From assembly GCF_007997215.1 (NCBI RefSeq), contig NZ_VORW01000006.1:62001-126000 (forward strand): 64,000 nucleotides of DNA, read 5' to 3'. The notes below the pieces were generated by a model. It worked only from the letters and a program-made list of their open reading frames with translations, was not told where the DNA came from and did not search any database. Of the stretch, positions 54,130-62,210 are shown in pieces. The position numbers and the translations under genes were made by a program. The stretch's first letter is position 1; the number at the start of each line of letters is the position of its first letter. This stretch comes from Algoriphagus aquimarinus. Lineage in GTDB: Bacteria > Bacteroidota > Bacteroidia > Cytophagales > Cyclobacteriaceae.

Positions 54130-55929
54130 TTATCTGTTGAAGGAATTGTCCCAAACAGTTTGGTAATCTGGGTTTGCCAATTCTTTGGTTTTTAATTCTT
54201 GGATGCTACGTTGAAAAAGATCTAGCAAATTTGATTTTCGAATGACTTTATCAAGATCCTCTTTCGAAAGATTTGCGGCGGGATATCGAACTCCATCGCC
54301 CACAATTTCGCCTTGAAAATATTTCGTAGGACTAGCTAACACATCATTTGGATCACCATTGGATACTCCTAAAAGTTCAACGTTTAGTGTAGGAATCATT
54401 ACAGGATTTCCTCGATCGAAGGCGATTTTTAGCTCAAGCATTATTTTGAAAAGCGCATTTACACCAGTTTCCTTCATGACATCATTTGGCCCTCCAGTCA
54501 ATGGTACAAAGGGTAATACTTTTTGGAGTGCTACTGTATTTTTATAGGAATATTGAAATTCTGTGGTGGTATTTTCATCATCACTTGAGTAAGGTATTAG
54601 ATTTTGATAGGCATCACTATCTGTGATCATATCTATTGGGACAAACGTGGTATTGTATTCGGATTCAATGATTTTGGTGAAGTCGTTGTAAAAACTTTCT
54701 AAGACATCTTCCCAGAGTTCATCCGCTATTTGTGGAAATGAGGCCGAGGTGGTAGTAGTCGTAGTACTCGTATAGGTAGTGCCCCCGGCGCTGAATGAAG
54801 AAGATGAGGAGGTAGTTTTTCCTTGTACATAAGTTGTCCCCGTAATACTAAGTGATAAAACACCTGCTTTTTTGATTTGGGATATAGGGCGGCTGTAGAA
54901 TGCATTTGGCTTCAAAAAGTCGTAATCCATTCCACCATTTTGAAATTTTTCTGTGCCCTTGTATTTAATTCCATTATTCATTTCCGGACCCTTTACTATA
55001 TTCAAGGACCTTCCATCTGCATAATTGACTACGAGTTGCGGGATTGAAATCTCCCCAACAAGATCGGTTGGTTTGAGGATTTCTGCGCGTGCGATTTCTA
55101 AATAGATACTACTGTAATTGGCAAGTTTATCGTTGGTTGGATCGATGCCAATATTCCTAAAAGCTGCTGCTGGAATCACCAGTGTGGTGGATGGTTCAAA
55201 GTAACCTACCGGATAAAAAGTACTAATACCAAGTACCCTAGCTGTCATTTGAACGAACATAGGGATGTTTTTGTCGAAATTTTCACCTAAAGAAAGCTCT
55301 AGCGTGACATCTTGAGAAAAATCAACCGAAGGATTTTCATTTTGTCCGTTAATGGAAAGTAATTCAAAAGTTTGACTAGCAGCTGGGATGGTGAAAGACG
55401 CTTCTTGTCCACTGCTGGTTTTTATTGCTACCTCCTTCGGTGCTGAAAGATTTGCTGGTTCAAAACTTGAATAAATCCCAAAATTATCACCTTCAATTAT
55501 TTTGCCATTCACAGTGATGTCACCCTCAATTTTTGTCCATCCAGTTCTTGATTTTTGAGTAAATGAAAGCATCGTCATGTTGCCTCCTGAAGACCAATCC
55601 CCAAAAAATGTCATGTCTACGGTACCAACAGATTTATTTCGCAAATTATGCCAAACGCCTCCTGTCATTACCACTTCTTCCAGGTTGTCTGTAGAACTGA
55701 CCATTCCAAAAGCAGATCCTCCAATGGAGCCCGCAAGCATGGCTGTTTTGGTGAGGATTTTTCCCATCAAATTACTGCCTCCAGCACTCTTAACTTTTGG
55801 GGCCTTTGGCTCACTTACGACTTCAGTGCTATCCTTCTTGCCGCCTATTTTGAGTTTAGGCAGTTGGGCATGTGAAAGAAAAGTCATGTAGGTCATGAAT
55901 AGGAAAAGAAGAAAAATTTGCTTTTTCAT
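54130..55929 (-). CDS. large secreted protein of unknown function
   Basis: 599 residues with the signal peptide MKKQIFLLFLFMTYMTFLSHAQ, then a basic/Pro-rich stretch (LPKLKIGGKKDSTEVV) and a Gly/Ala hydrophobic segment (TAMLAGSIGGSAFGMVSS). The middle is beta-rich (VGTVDMTFFGDWSSGGN, EGDITVNGKIIEGDNFG), with a low-complexity Ser/Thr tract at ~375-400 (TTSSSSSFSAGG, TTTTTTSAS). The C-terminal 200 residues resemble in order the secreted protein at 12083-13081. It is last in a kinase/regulator/lipoprotein/secreted-protein array, all minus strand. No known domain was identified; a cell-surface or secreted role is likely. Confidence 0.75.
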   Translation of the reverse strand: MKKQIFLLFLFMTYMTFLSHAQLPKLKIGGKKDSTEVVSEPKAPKVKSAGGSNLMGKILTKTAMLAGSIGGSAFGMVSSTDNLEEVVMTGGVWHNLRNKSVGTVDMTFFGDWSSGGNMTMLSFTQKSRTGWTKIEGDITVNGKIIEGDNFGIYSSFEPANLSAPKEVAIKTSSGQEASFTIPAASQTFELLSINGQNENPSVDFSQDVTLELSLGENFDKNIPMFVQMTARVLGISTFYPVGYFEPSTTLVIPAAAFRNIGIDPTNDKLANYSSIYLEIARAEILKPTDLVGEISIPQLVVNYADGRSLNIVKGPEMNNGIKYKGTEKFQNGGMDYDFLKPNAFYSRPISQIKKAGVLSLSITGTTYVQGKTTSSSSSFSAGGTTYTSTTTTTTSASFPQIADELWEDVLESFYNDFTKIIESEYNTTFVPIDMITDSDAYQNLIPYSSDDENTTTEFQYSYKNTVALQKVLPFVPLTGGPNDVMKETGVNALFKIMLELKIAFDRGNPVMIPTLNVELLGVSNGDPNDVLASPTKYFQGEIVGDGVRYPAANLSKEDLDKVIRKSNLLDLFQRSIQELKTKELANPDYQTVWDNSFNR

Positions 55930-56001
55930 AGGTAGTATGTCTTTTGGTAGTTACTATTTATCGACTCGATTAGCGTAATTTTAAAAAGGCCAAGATTTGG
56001 A

Positions 56002-56532
56002 TTACTTCCGCATTTTCCAGGAACGTTTCAGCGAACCATATTTGCCTCCATTTGAATTTGAGACCAGGTTTTCAATGCGAGAGAAATAAAAGTTCTTATC
56101 AGAAATCTCCTCTATATTATAAATGACCTCTGTGTCATTTGGGCTGAATGGCGATGGATAGAGTAATATTATATAAGGCTGATCGTACCTCCATCGATAT
56201 TCTTTTGTCGTTTGCACACCATTCTCTGAGCTAGTTTCGATTACTTTACCCACGTAAGCGATTGAATTAGGATCCCTTATAAATTTCATTTTCACAATAG
56301 GCAATAGCTTATTGCTAACAATCGGATTTTGCTGTTCATTGGTCAATCCCGGACCTGGCACGAAACCATATTCGATTACGCGTACGCTGTCCACCGTCCA
56401 CTCATTAGTGATTCTCGCTACTTCTTTGTCGATGTCATTTTCATCCTTCAATTCGTCTATTAGATCACATGCAGATGCGGATAGGAATAGTGAAGGGATT
56501 GCTAGTGCCATTAAAATTTTTCGTATTTCCAT
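56002..56532 (-). CDS. lipoprotein of unknown function
   Basis: 176 residues. MEIRKILMALAIPSLFLSAS ends with the lipobox SAC at ~22. The mature part starts with an acidic segment (DLIDELKDENDIDKEVARI) and continues as beta-rich sequence (EWTVDSVRVIEYGFVPGPG, YRWRYDQPYIILLYPSPF). It lies between the NarL-type regulator and the large secreted protein, with gaps of about 80 bases, so it is probably cotranscribed. Its adjacency to the sensor kinase suggests an accessory periplasmic role. No domain is recognised. Confidence 0.75.
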   Translation of the reverse strand: MEIRKILMALAIPSLFLSASACDLIDELKDENDIDKEVARITNEWTVDSVRVIEYGFVPGPGLTNEQQNPIVSNKLLPIVKMKFIRDPNSIAYVGKVIETSSENGVQTTKEYRWRYDQPYIILLYPSPFSPNDTEVIYNIEEISDKNFYFSRIENLVSNSNGGKYGSLKRSWKMRK

Positions 56533-56610
56533 AGTTCTGTAAAACTATGGCCCCATACCAAGCCTAGCAATGCCGTTTTCCCGCAAGTTTATTGCGTACT
56601 GGTACGGATG

Positions 56611-57237
56611 CTAGCTCATTAATTTGTTTTCAAAGACGTACTTCATCAAGCCCACGAGATTGGTTGTAGAAGTTTTTCGGAAGACGTTTTTTCGATGGGT
56701 TTCCACCGTCCGCTCGCTTATTTGTAGTGTATCAGCGATTTGCTTATTGGAAAATTCTTTGATAATAAGCTCCAAAATATCCATTTCTCGTTCAGTGAGT
56801 GAGATGTCTAGTTGATTTTGTCGAACGTTTAGCAATTGAGTGGAAATCTCAGGGCTGATATAAACCAATCCACTGTTGATTTTTTGAAGCGCATTTTTTA
56901 GTTCTGCTTTGGAAATATTCTTAAAAAGGAAACCGCTGATTTGGCTCTTCATCGCATCGCGAACCACTGCTGGCTCATCATGCATACTCAGTAAGACACA
57001 TTTAACAGATGGATAATTCGCTTTCACTTTTTTTATTAATTCCAATCCATTCATCCCAGACATGGAATAATCGGTTAGTAAAATGTCAGTTTCGTGAGTT
57101 TGAAGAAATGGAATTACCTTTTCAGGCTGGGTAAATGAAGCTAAAACACTGAATGCTGGATCCTGATCCAAAAGGAACCTTAATCCTTCAAGAACAATAT
57201 GATGGTCATCCAGTAGAACTATTCGAATTGGCGGCAT
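56611..57237 (-). CDS. NarL/FixJ-type response regulator, second copy of the module
   Basis: 208 residues. The receiver domain has VLLDDHHIVLEG, phospho-acceptor Asp in DILLTDYSMSGMNG (~56), LSMHDEP and the conserved Lys in FLFKNI. The LuxR-type DNA-binding domain has TEREMDILELIIKEFSNKQIADTL (split: LTEREMDILELI, FSNKQIADTL) and SERTVETHRKNVFRKT. It is clearly paralogous to the 9256-9882 regulator and follows its own TPR kinase 88 bases downstream. It probably controls the lipoprotein and secreted-protein genes downstream or its own operon. Confidence 0.94.
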   Translation of the reverse strand: MPPIRIVLLDDHHIVLEGLRFLLDQDPAFSVLASFTQPEKVIPFLQTHETDILLTDYSMSGMNGLELIKKVKANYPSVKCVLLSMHDEPAVVRDAMKSQISGFLFKNISKAELKNALQKINSGLVYISPEISTQLLNVRQNQLDISLTEREMDILELIIKEFSNKQIADTLQISERTVETHRKNVFRKTSTTNLVGLMKYVFENKLMS

Positions 57238-57325
57238 AAATCAAGGTTTTCAATTCATTCAATTTATTGAATAATTCCATGATTCCATGATTTAAAAAAC
57301 TGAATGATTTTTGAGTTTTTTTTCA

Positions 57326-59257
57326 TCAGGCAACTTCACGATTGGTATCTTCTATGATTTTGGGAATAGTAAGGGTAAGAGTTGTTCCTTTGTTAAATCT
57401 TTGTGAATCGATGTCTAATGTTGCCTTTAGAATATGAGCTCGCGATTGAATGTTTTTCCAGCCATTGCCCTTTCCTAGGGATAAGCTCTCGGTATCAAAG
57501 CCATTGCCGTCATCCTCAATCATAAAAATTAATTCTTCTGGGTGTGAAATCATTTGAATTGTAATTTTCGAAGCACTACCATATTTAAGAATATTTGTAA
57601 GCCACTCCTGACAGATTCGATAAACGATTATTTCTGATTCCCCTAAATCGATAAATCCATGAGTGATGACCTCAATTTTTATTTTTCCTGATTTGTTCAG
57701 CCTCTCTCCAAGTTCTCGAAATGCCTGGACTATTCCATCTCTCTTAAGTACCTGTGGCCATAAGGCAAAAGAGACATTTCTGATTTCATCGTAGATCTGG
57801 TTAAACAGGGATTCAGTATTTGGTTTTTCTGGATTTGGATTTTCCAGATTAAACTTAAGAGCTGTAATTAGGGACCCAAAGCCATCGTGAAGATCTTGAG
57901 AAAAACGGCTGCGTTCTCGTTCTTGAAGGTCAATTACAGACCTTGTTAGTTCTTTTTGAAATGCCTGCTGTTGCAGGGCCTTTGATTTTTGTTCTTTTAA
58001 TTTTCCTCGGCTTCGTTCTAATATGAAGACAATTAATAGTAAAACGAACAATATGATCATTCCAAATATCATCGCTTGATTTCGTTCGATCTTAAGTGCT
58101 TGCTCACTTAATTTAAATTTTTGAAGACTGATTTCCTTCTCTTTTTTTTCGGTTTCGTATTGGGTTTGCAATTCTGCCATTTGCCTAATTTTATCCTGCT
58201 CGAAAATCGAGTCCTTCTGCATGTTATAAAGTTTTAATTCTTTTAAGGATGCGAAATAGTTCCCATTCGCTTCCTCAATGGAGGATAGTTCCAAATGAGC
58301 ATCCATTACTAGTTTCTTGGCTTGTATCGATTCGGCGATTGACAATCCACGCAAAGCAGTTTCTTTAGCATCTTTTGTCTCATTTTCAGTTCGATACACA
58401 GAAGCTAAAATTAGAAGCACCTCAGATAAATCAAACTTATTGTCAAATTCCTCATTGAGTTTGATTGCTTCCAGTAAACTTTTTCTGGCTTCTTGAGTCT
58501 TGCCAAGTTTATAGTATGCCTGAGCAGAATTACTCAAGGTAGTCGGTAAAAACTGCCGGACATTTTGTGATCTAAATTCATCAGTACTCAAAAGTGCATA
58601 GTATAAAGCACTATCATAAGATTGAGTAAAATAGAAGACTGAGCTTAGGTTAGCATGACATGCTGCTATACCAAATTCATTTTTTAATTCCTTGTATAAA
58701 CTCAATGCTTCGTGATAGTATCCAATAACTTTAACATATTCCCCTTGAGCTTTGAGCACAATACCAATGTTACTAATCACCATAGCAATTTTGGATTTAT
58801 CGCCAAGGTGTTCATATATTTTTCTTGCCTCAAAATAGTATTCCAAGGCTTTATTTTGATTTCCTAACTCGTCATGAATGATTCCTAGATTATTTAAGGT
58901 GTTTGCTGTTTTCAAATCGTTTCCAATGATTTTTCGAATTTCTAGGGCCGGAAGTTCATATTTTAAAGCCTCTTGATAATTTCCTTGGGCTTCATGTGTG
59001 ATTCCGAGATTGTGCAAGGCATCTCCTTCTAGTTCTTTCAGTTTTCCATTTCGTGCTAGCTCGAGTGCTTCAAGTCCATATATTCTAGCACTGTCTGCAT
59101 TAGAGAATCGATATTCCCAACACAGGTCAATTAGAATCTGGATTTTATCTTGGCCTTTTGCACTTGACAATAGGACTTGTAAGCTGTCGATGGCATTGTT
59201 TTGGGCAAAAGAGGGAAGGTAGAATATGAAAAGAAAGGCGGCGAATAGGCTACGCAT
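57326..59257 (-). CDS. TPR sensor histidine kinase (HisKA_3), second copy of the module
   Basis: 643 residues with the signal peptide MRSLFAAFLFIFYLPSFAQ and about seven TPR units (~35-350; for example ALKYELPALEIRKIIGNDLK and ALEYYFEARKIYEHLGDKS). A transmembrane helix lies at ~394-412 (MIFGMIILFVLLLIVFIL). HisKA_3 has phospho-His in RSRFSQDLHDGFGSLITALK (~452). The HATPase motifs are LTNILKYGSAS, IEDDGNGFDTE and GNGWKNIQSRA. It is paralogous to the 9962-11962 kinase and forms an operon with the regulator just downstream. A TACCTAG half-site (minus strand) lies at 59299-59305, ~42 bases 5' of the ATG. Confidence 0.92.
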   Translation of the reverse strand: MRSLFAAFLFIFYLPSFAQNNAIDSLQVLLSSAKGQDKIQILIDLCWEYRFSNADSARIYGLEALELARNGKLKELEGDALHNLGITHEAQGNYQEALKYELPALEIRKIIGNDLKTANTLNNLGIIHDELGNQNKALEYYFEARKIYEHLGDKSKIAMVISNIGIVLKAQGEYVKVIGYYHEALSLYKELKNEFGIAACHANLSSVFYFTQSYDSALYYALLSTDEFRSQNVRQFLPTTLSNSAQAYYKLGKTQEARKSLLEAIKLNEEFDNKFDLSEVLLILASVYRTENETKDAKETALRGLSIAESIQAKKLVMDAHLELSSIEEANGNYFASLKELKLYNMQKDSIFEQDKIRQMAELQTQYETEKKEKEISLQKFKLSEQALKIERNQAMIFGMIILFVLLLIVFILERSRGKLKEQKSKALQQQAFQKELTRSVIDLQERERSRFSQDLHDGFGSLITALKFNLENPNPEKPNTESLFNQIYDEIRNVSFALWPQVLKRDGIVQAFRELGERLNKSGKIKIEVITHGFIDLGESEIIVYRICQEWLTNILKYGSASKITIQMISHPEELIFMIEDDGNGFDTESLSLGKGNGWKNIQSRAHILKATLDIDSQRFNKGTTLTLTIPKIIEDTNREVA

Positions 59258-59533
59258 GGCGGTTATTTTAAAAGCCCAAAGTGAATTTCAGATAAGAGCT
59301 AGGTATGATGAAAATTGGAAATTAAATTAGGAATTAAAAATACGCCTTTCCATATTTTTTCAGGCAGTTGGCAGGTAGGATGATTAGGGATATGATTCCT
59401 AGTCAATCTTGATTTTTGGATGTTTTGATATTGAATGATAAAATTCTATTCTTTACAATTTTACTCTTTCCCTTCAAAATCCGCCATCTTTACGCCCTAT
59501 TCTAATCTCAGGAAGATTTTCTAATGCGGGGTT
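59258..59533. other. promoter region of the TPR kinase
   Basis: Minus-strand upstream region of the kinase with a TACCTAG half-site at 59299-59305; no gene seen. It merges into a REP-like repeat and transposase fossil at 59534. Confidence 0.35.
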
Positions 59534-59556
59534 AACGATCTGACTGCACCGAGACA
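59534..59556. repeat. REP-like element next to a RAYT fossil
   Basis: AACGATCTGACTGCACCGAG then ACAGGG is a slightly diverged REP-like core, ending only a few bases before the transposase-fossil ORF at 59560. Confidence 0.6.
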
Positions 59557-59559
59557 GGG

Positions 59560-59697
59560 ATGATCGAGAGTAGAATGAATTATATTCATGAAAATCCTGT
59601 CAGAGCTGGAATTGTAGAAAAGCCGGAAGATTACCTTTATTCCAGTGCTAGGAATTATGCAGGAATGAAAGGTTTGATTGAGGTTGATTATTGGTGA
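59560..59697 (+). pseudogene. C-terminal fossil of a REP-associated tyrosine transposase
   Basis: 45 codons from an ATG: MIESRMNYIHENPVRAGIV, then EKPEDYLYSSARNYAGMKGL and IEVDYW before a TGA. NYIHxNPVRAGIV and PxDYxYSSARNYAG are the conserved end of TnpA_REP/Y1 (RAYT) transposases. The catalytic HUH and Tyr part is missing. REP-like elements flank it on both sides, as expected for a RAYT-REP unit that has decayed. Confidence 0.8.
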
Positions 59698-59721
59698 CGA
59701 GTGAAATTGCTATCAAAAAGA

Positions 59722-59820
59722 TATTAGGGTGTAGTTACAAACTACACCCAGTCCCAAGAACGATCTGACTACACTCAGACGGGGCTCAGACGACGACTTG
59801 ACCACACCCAGACGAGGAAA
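59722..59820. repeat. double REP-like element
   Basis: AGATATTAGGGTGTAGTTAC, AAACTACACCCAGTCCCAAG and AACGATCTGACTACACTCAG, GACGGGG, then a second GACTTGACCACACCCAGACG. GTGTAGTT...AACTACAC is a perfect 8-base inverted repeat. It ends 16-24 bases 3' of the membrane-protein gene at 59836. Confidence 0.7.
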
Positions 59821-59835
59821 TAGTATTAATTTTTT

Positions 59836-60468
59836 TTAAAAAATTATTCGATCTGATTGGTATAAGGATACTAAATCATTAGCGAGGATGTTTAATGCTT
59901 TGAAGCTAAGAAGTAAAACATTTTTCGGATTTTTTTCAGCATCTAATTCTTCAAGATCTACTACAATTTCCCATGCTTTTTTATTTAAATGCTCACTACG
60001 ATAAAATGTAATTTCATAGTAAATAGAGTTTAGCTTATTAATGATTTTTGGAAATCGTTCTATTTGGGAATTTAGTTTATCATTGTTTAGAATTAAAAAA
60101 TAGGCTCTTAATTCATGTATCTGGTTATCTATTGAAATAAAATAATCCGATCTTTTTATGTGTTGATTAATAATCCAATCTAAGGTAATTCCAATTTCAT
60201 CGGAATTAGAATCATCAAAAACATCATAATTGGGTATCCCATAGTATTGCAAAAAGTTGGACTTTAGTTTGTAAGTTAGTTGAATACAATCAATAATTAT
60301 TTTTTGTTTTTGCTCATGTTTTACTTTTTCTCGGTGCTGATCAAGAAAGCCCTTTGCAAGTTTGTATCCAAGCCATACGAAAACCAGACTTCCAATTGAT
60401 GCGATTGAGGTTAATAAAGCAAGATAAGTTTCCACTAATTGATAGATTTCATTCCAGCGTTCATGCAT
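59836..60468 (-). CDS. membrane-anchored hypothetical protein
   Basis: 210 residues. One N-terminal membrane helix (LLTSIASIGSLVFVWLGYKLA, ~17-37) is followed by a helical Lys/Gln-rich cytoplasmic part (DQHREKVKHEQKQKIIIDCIQLT) and a soluble, charged C-terminal domain. No motif or family is recognised. AT-rich and isolated between two REP-like elements, it looks like an acquired single gene. Confidence 0.65.
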   Translation of the reverse strand: MHERWNEIYQLVETYLALLTSIASIGSLVFVWLGYKLAKGFLDQHREKVKHEQKQKIIIDCIQLTYKLKSNFLQYYGIPNYDVFDDSNSDEIGITLDWIINQHIKRSDYFISIDNQIHELRAYFLILNNDKLNSQIERFPKIINKLNSIYYEITFYRSEHLNKKAWEIVVDLEELDAEKNPKNVLLLSFKALNILANDLVSLYQSDRIIF

Positions 60469-60544
60469 ATTTATTTAGTTAATTACCACCAATTTATTAC
60501 TTGCCATTCAAGTGACCATATCGGCAATTATGTTATGCCTCAAT

Positions 60545-60590
60545 GGTATCTGACTACACCCAGAAGGGGGCAAGAACGATCTGACAACTC
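60545..60590. repeat. REP-like element, partial double
   Basis: TATCTGACTACACCCAGAAG, GGGGCAAGAACGATCTGACA. It ends 2 bases 3' of the next minus-strand gene stop (60592). Confidence 0.6.
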
Positions 60591-60591
60591 G

Positions 60592-61140
60592 TCATTCGCT
60601 AAAGTCCATATACTCAATTCCCCAAAACCCTGATTTTGTTTCTATAGATATTTGGTCGCCAACCTCAAGATTCTCGAAAGAATTCTTATTTACTCTTATC
60701 GAGACCTTATCTAAATTAGGTTTCCATGATTTAACATCTAAATAAAACGAATTCCTAGATCTGCCTTTTCTAACCCTCACGCTTTTCTTTTTATATATAA
60801 TTTCAACATTACGGAAAACAGGTGTTGAATTATCAAAAACAACATTTGTATAAGCAATAGAAAATATTAAAAATCCAGGTAAAAAAAATAACGAGGCGAC
60901 GAAAATTTTAATGAAATCCAAGTATTGACTTTTAAAGCTAATAAACTTAAAAAGGTAAATAAAAATAATTGCACCAATTAGAATTGAAGCTGATAGCCCA
61001 ATAATTCCAAATTTTAAAAAGATATCATCAACTTCCTCTATATTTAAAACGAAAAGGTATAGCGCTGAAAATATCAGAAACAGAGGTAAAAAAACCAGAT
61101 ATACAATAAACATATAAAAATCAAATACTTTTTCTTTCAT
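60592..61140 (-). CDS. four-helix membrane protein with C-terminal beta domain
   Basis: 182 residues. Residues 8-105 hold about four hydrophobic helices (FYMFIVYLVFLPLFLIFSAL, GIIGLSASILIGAIIFIYLF, IFVASLFFLPGFLIFSIAY). The last ~70 residues are basic and beta-rich (RNVEIIYKKKSVRVRKGRSR, LEVGDQISIETKSGFWGIEY). No enzyme motif. Like its neighbour it sits between REP-like elements in AT-rich DNA. Function unknown. Confidence 0.65.
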   Translation of the reverse strand: MKEKVFDFYMFIVYLVFLPLFLIFSALYLFVLNIEEVDDIFLKFGIIGLSASILIGAIIFIYLFKFISFKSQYLDFIKIFVASLFFLPGFLIFSIAYTNVVFDNSTPVFRNVEIIYKKKSVRVRKGRSRNSFYLDVKSWKPNLDKVSIRVNKNSFENLEVGDQISIETKSGFWGIEYMDFSE

Positions 61141-61239
61141 AAGTATATGTTTTAATGATTTAATAAAAAAATTTTTTTAGACTAAAAATTTTAAATCAGT
61201 ATAGGGATCAATTTATTTTTATCATCAATTAATAATCGG

Positions 61240-61307
61240 TAAGGATATTAAAGTGTAGTTAAAAACTGCGCTTAGACGAACGATCTGCCTACACCCAGAC
61301 GGGGGGC
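61240..61307. repeat. REP-like element
   Basis: AGGATATTAAAGTGTAGTTA, AAAACTGCGCTTAGACGAAC and GATCTGCCTACACCCAGACG, GGGG. It ends 23 bases 3' of the operon's last stop codon (61330). Confidence 0.65.
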
Positions 61308-61329
61308 GTATTAAGAACGTCTGCAAAAT

Positions 61330-61875
61330 CTAGCCTTTATATTGGAACAAAATCTTAAGAATTTCTGTCCTAGTCAACTGTAAAGGATTTTCTATGCACT
61401 CTTCATATTTTGGTAAATGACTTAAGTTATTGCCTGGATCAAAAGCATTATTACTTATATTACTCTGAAGTTGATCAGAGCACTCAAGTACCTTATCGTA
61501 CAAATTCTGATCGACTGCTAGCAAAGAATCCGTGAATTTTTTTCTTAATTTAATGAATTCATCATTACCTAACTCAACTATAGTTGACTTTTGATCATCT
61601 GAAAGGCCAGTACTTTTTAATCCTTTTAGCACAGATTCTACTTTTTCAAAAAAGCTATAAAAGTGTTTTAGATTATGATCAAGAATAAGAGATTTTAGCA
61701 AATCCAATTTTCTAGATTGTTCTTTATCCTCGTTACCTTTATTCCTAGTTTTAATGAAAATAAACCAGACTAAAAAAGTATTTACTAAAGCAATAACAAT
61801 TGTAGAAATATCTCCAACTGTCTCAAGAGTTGTCGCACCTCCGACTGATAGAATATAATTACAACACATAATCAT
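61330..61875 (-). CDS. membrane-anchored protein, third gene of a GHKL/STAS-like operon
   Basis: 181 residues. A hydrophobic helix near residues 18-42 (GDISTIVIALVNTFLVWFIF) is followed by a basic stretch and a helical soluble part (SRKLDLLKSLILDHNLKHFYSFFEKVESVL). No family is recognised. Its ATG overlaps the stop of the STAS-like gene by four bases (ATGA at 61872-61875), so the two are translationally coupled. It probably tethers the partner proteins at the membrane or senses a signal. Confidence 0.7.
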   Translation of the reverse strand: MIMCCNYILSVGGATTLETVGDISTIVIALVNTFLVWFIFIKTRNKGNEDKEQSRKLDLLKSLILDHNLKHFYSFFEKVESVLKGLKSTGLSDDQKSTIVELGNDEFIKLRKKFTDSLLAVDQNLYDKVLECSDQLQSNISNNAFDPGNNLSHLPKYEECIENPLQLTRTEILKILFQYKG

Positions 61876-62210
61876 CCTATTGCAGTATTATCTCTTAGAA
61901 TACGTTCAATTGCTTCATTTAGGGGTTTTTCATACTTGTAACTTCCCTCTGAGACGAAATTGAATTTTTTCAAAAAATTCTCCTTGCCTAATTTTAGAAC
62001 TACATCCATAAAAAGTTCTTCAAAGAAAGAGGGGATAATGGAGTATACATTGTCAGGTATAATAATTGAAACAGATTCAAATTCATTTTCTATTCGATTT
62101 ATTTCACTTTTAACACGTGCCTTTCTGCCCAAATCTCTACCAGTAAAAACTTTAGCTTTTGGAGTTCGATGATCCTCCAAGTTTATTACGTTATCATGAC
62201 TAAATTTCAT
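61872..62210 (-). CDS. STAS-like domain protein (DUF4325)
   Basis: The start is placed at MKFSHDNVINLEDHRTPKAK (62210), overlapping the upstream gene by 11 bases; an ATG at 62222 or 62246 is also possible. The ~112 residues match the DUF4325 STAS-like pattern: VFTGRDLGRKARVKSEINRIE, SVSIIIPDNVYSIIPSFFEELF and MDVVLKLGKENFLKKFNFV. STAS domains act in anti-anti-sigma partner switching, and DUF4325 versions are typically beside GHKL ATPases. Here the neighbour is the 62200-63624 ATPase. Its phosphorylatable Ser/Thr is not obvious, so the switching mechanism is uncertain. Confidence 0.8.
   Translation of the reverse strand: MKFSHDNVINLEDHRTPKAKVFTGRDLGRKARVKSEINRIENEFESVSIIIPDNVYSIIPSFFEELFMDVVLKLGKENFLKKFNFVSEGSYKYEKPLNEAIERILRDNTAIG

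Noticed and set aside
55577-55891. 104-codon plus-strand ORF within the 54130-55929 gene
   Set aside because: Antisense to a secreted-protein gene with a signal peptide; codon pattern fits only the minus strand.
45204-61307. CRISPR array suspicion from repeated ~25-base units
   Set aside because: Copies are scattered, lack uniform spacers and lie between genes; they behave as REP-like repeats, and no cas genes were seen.
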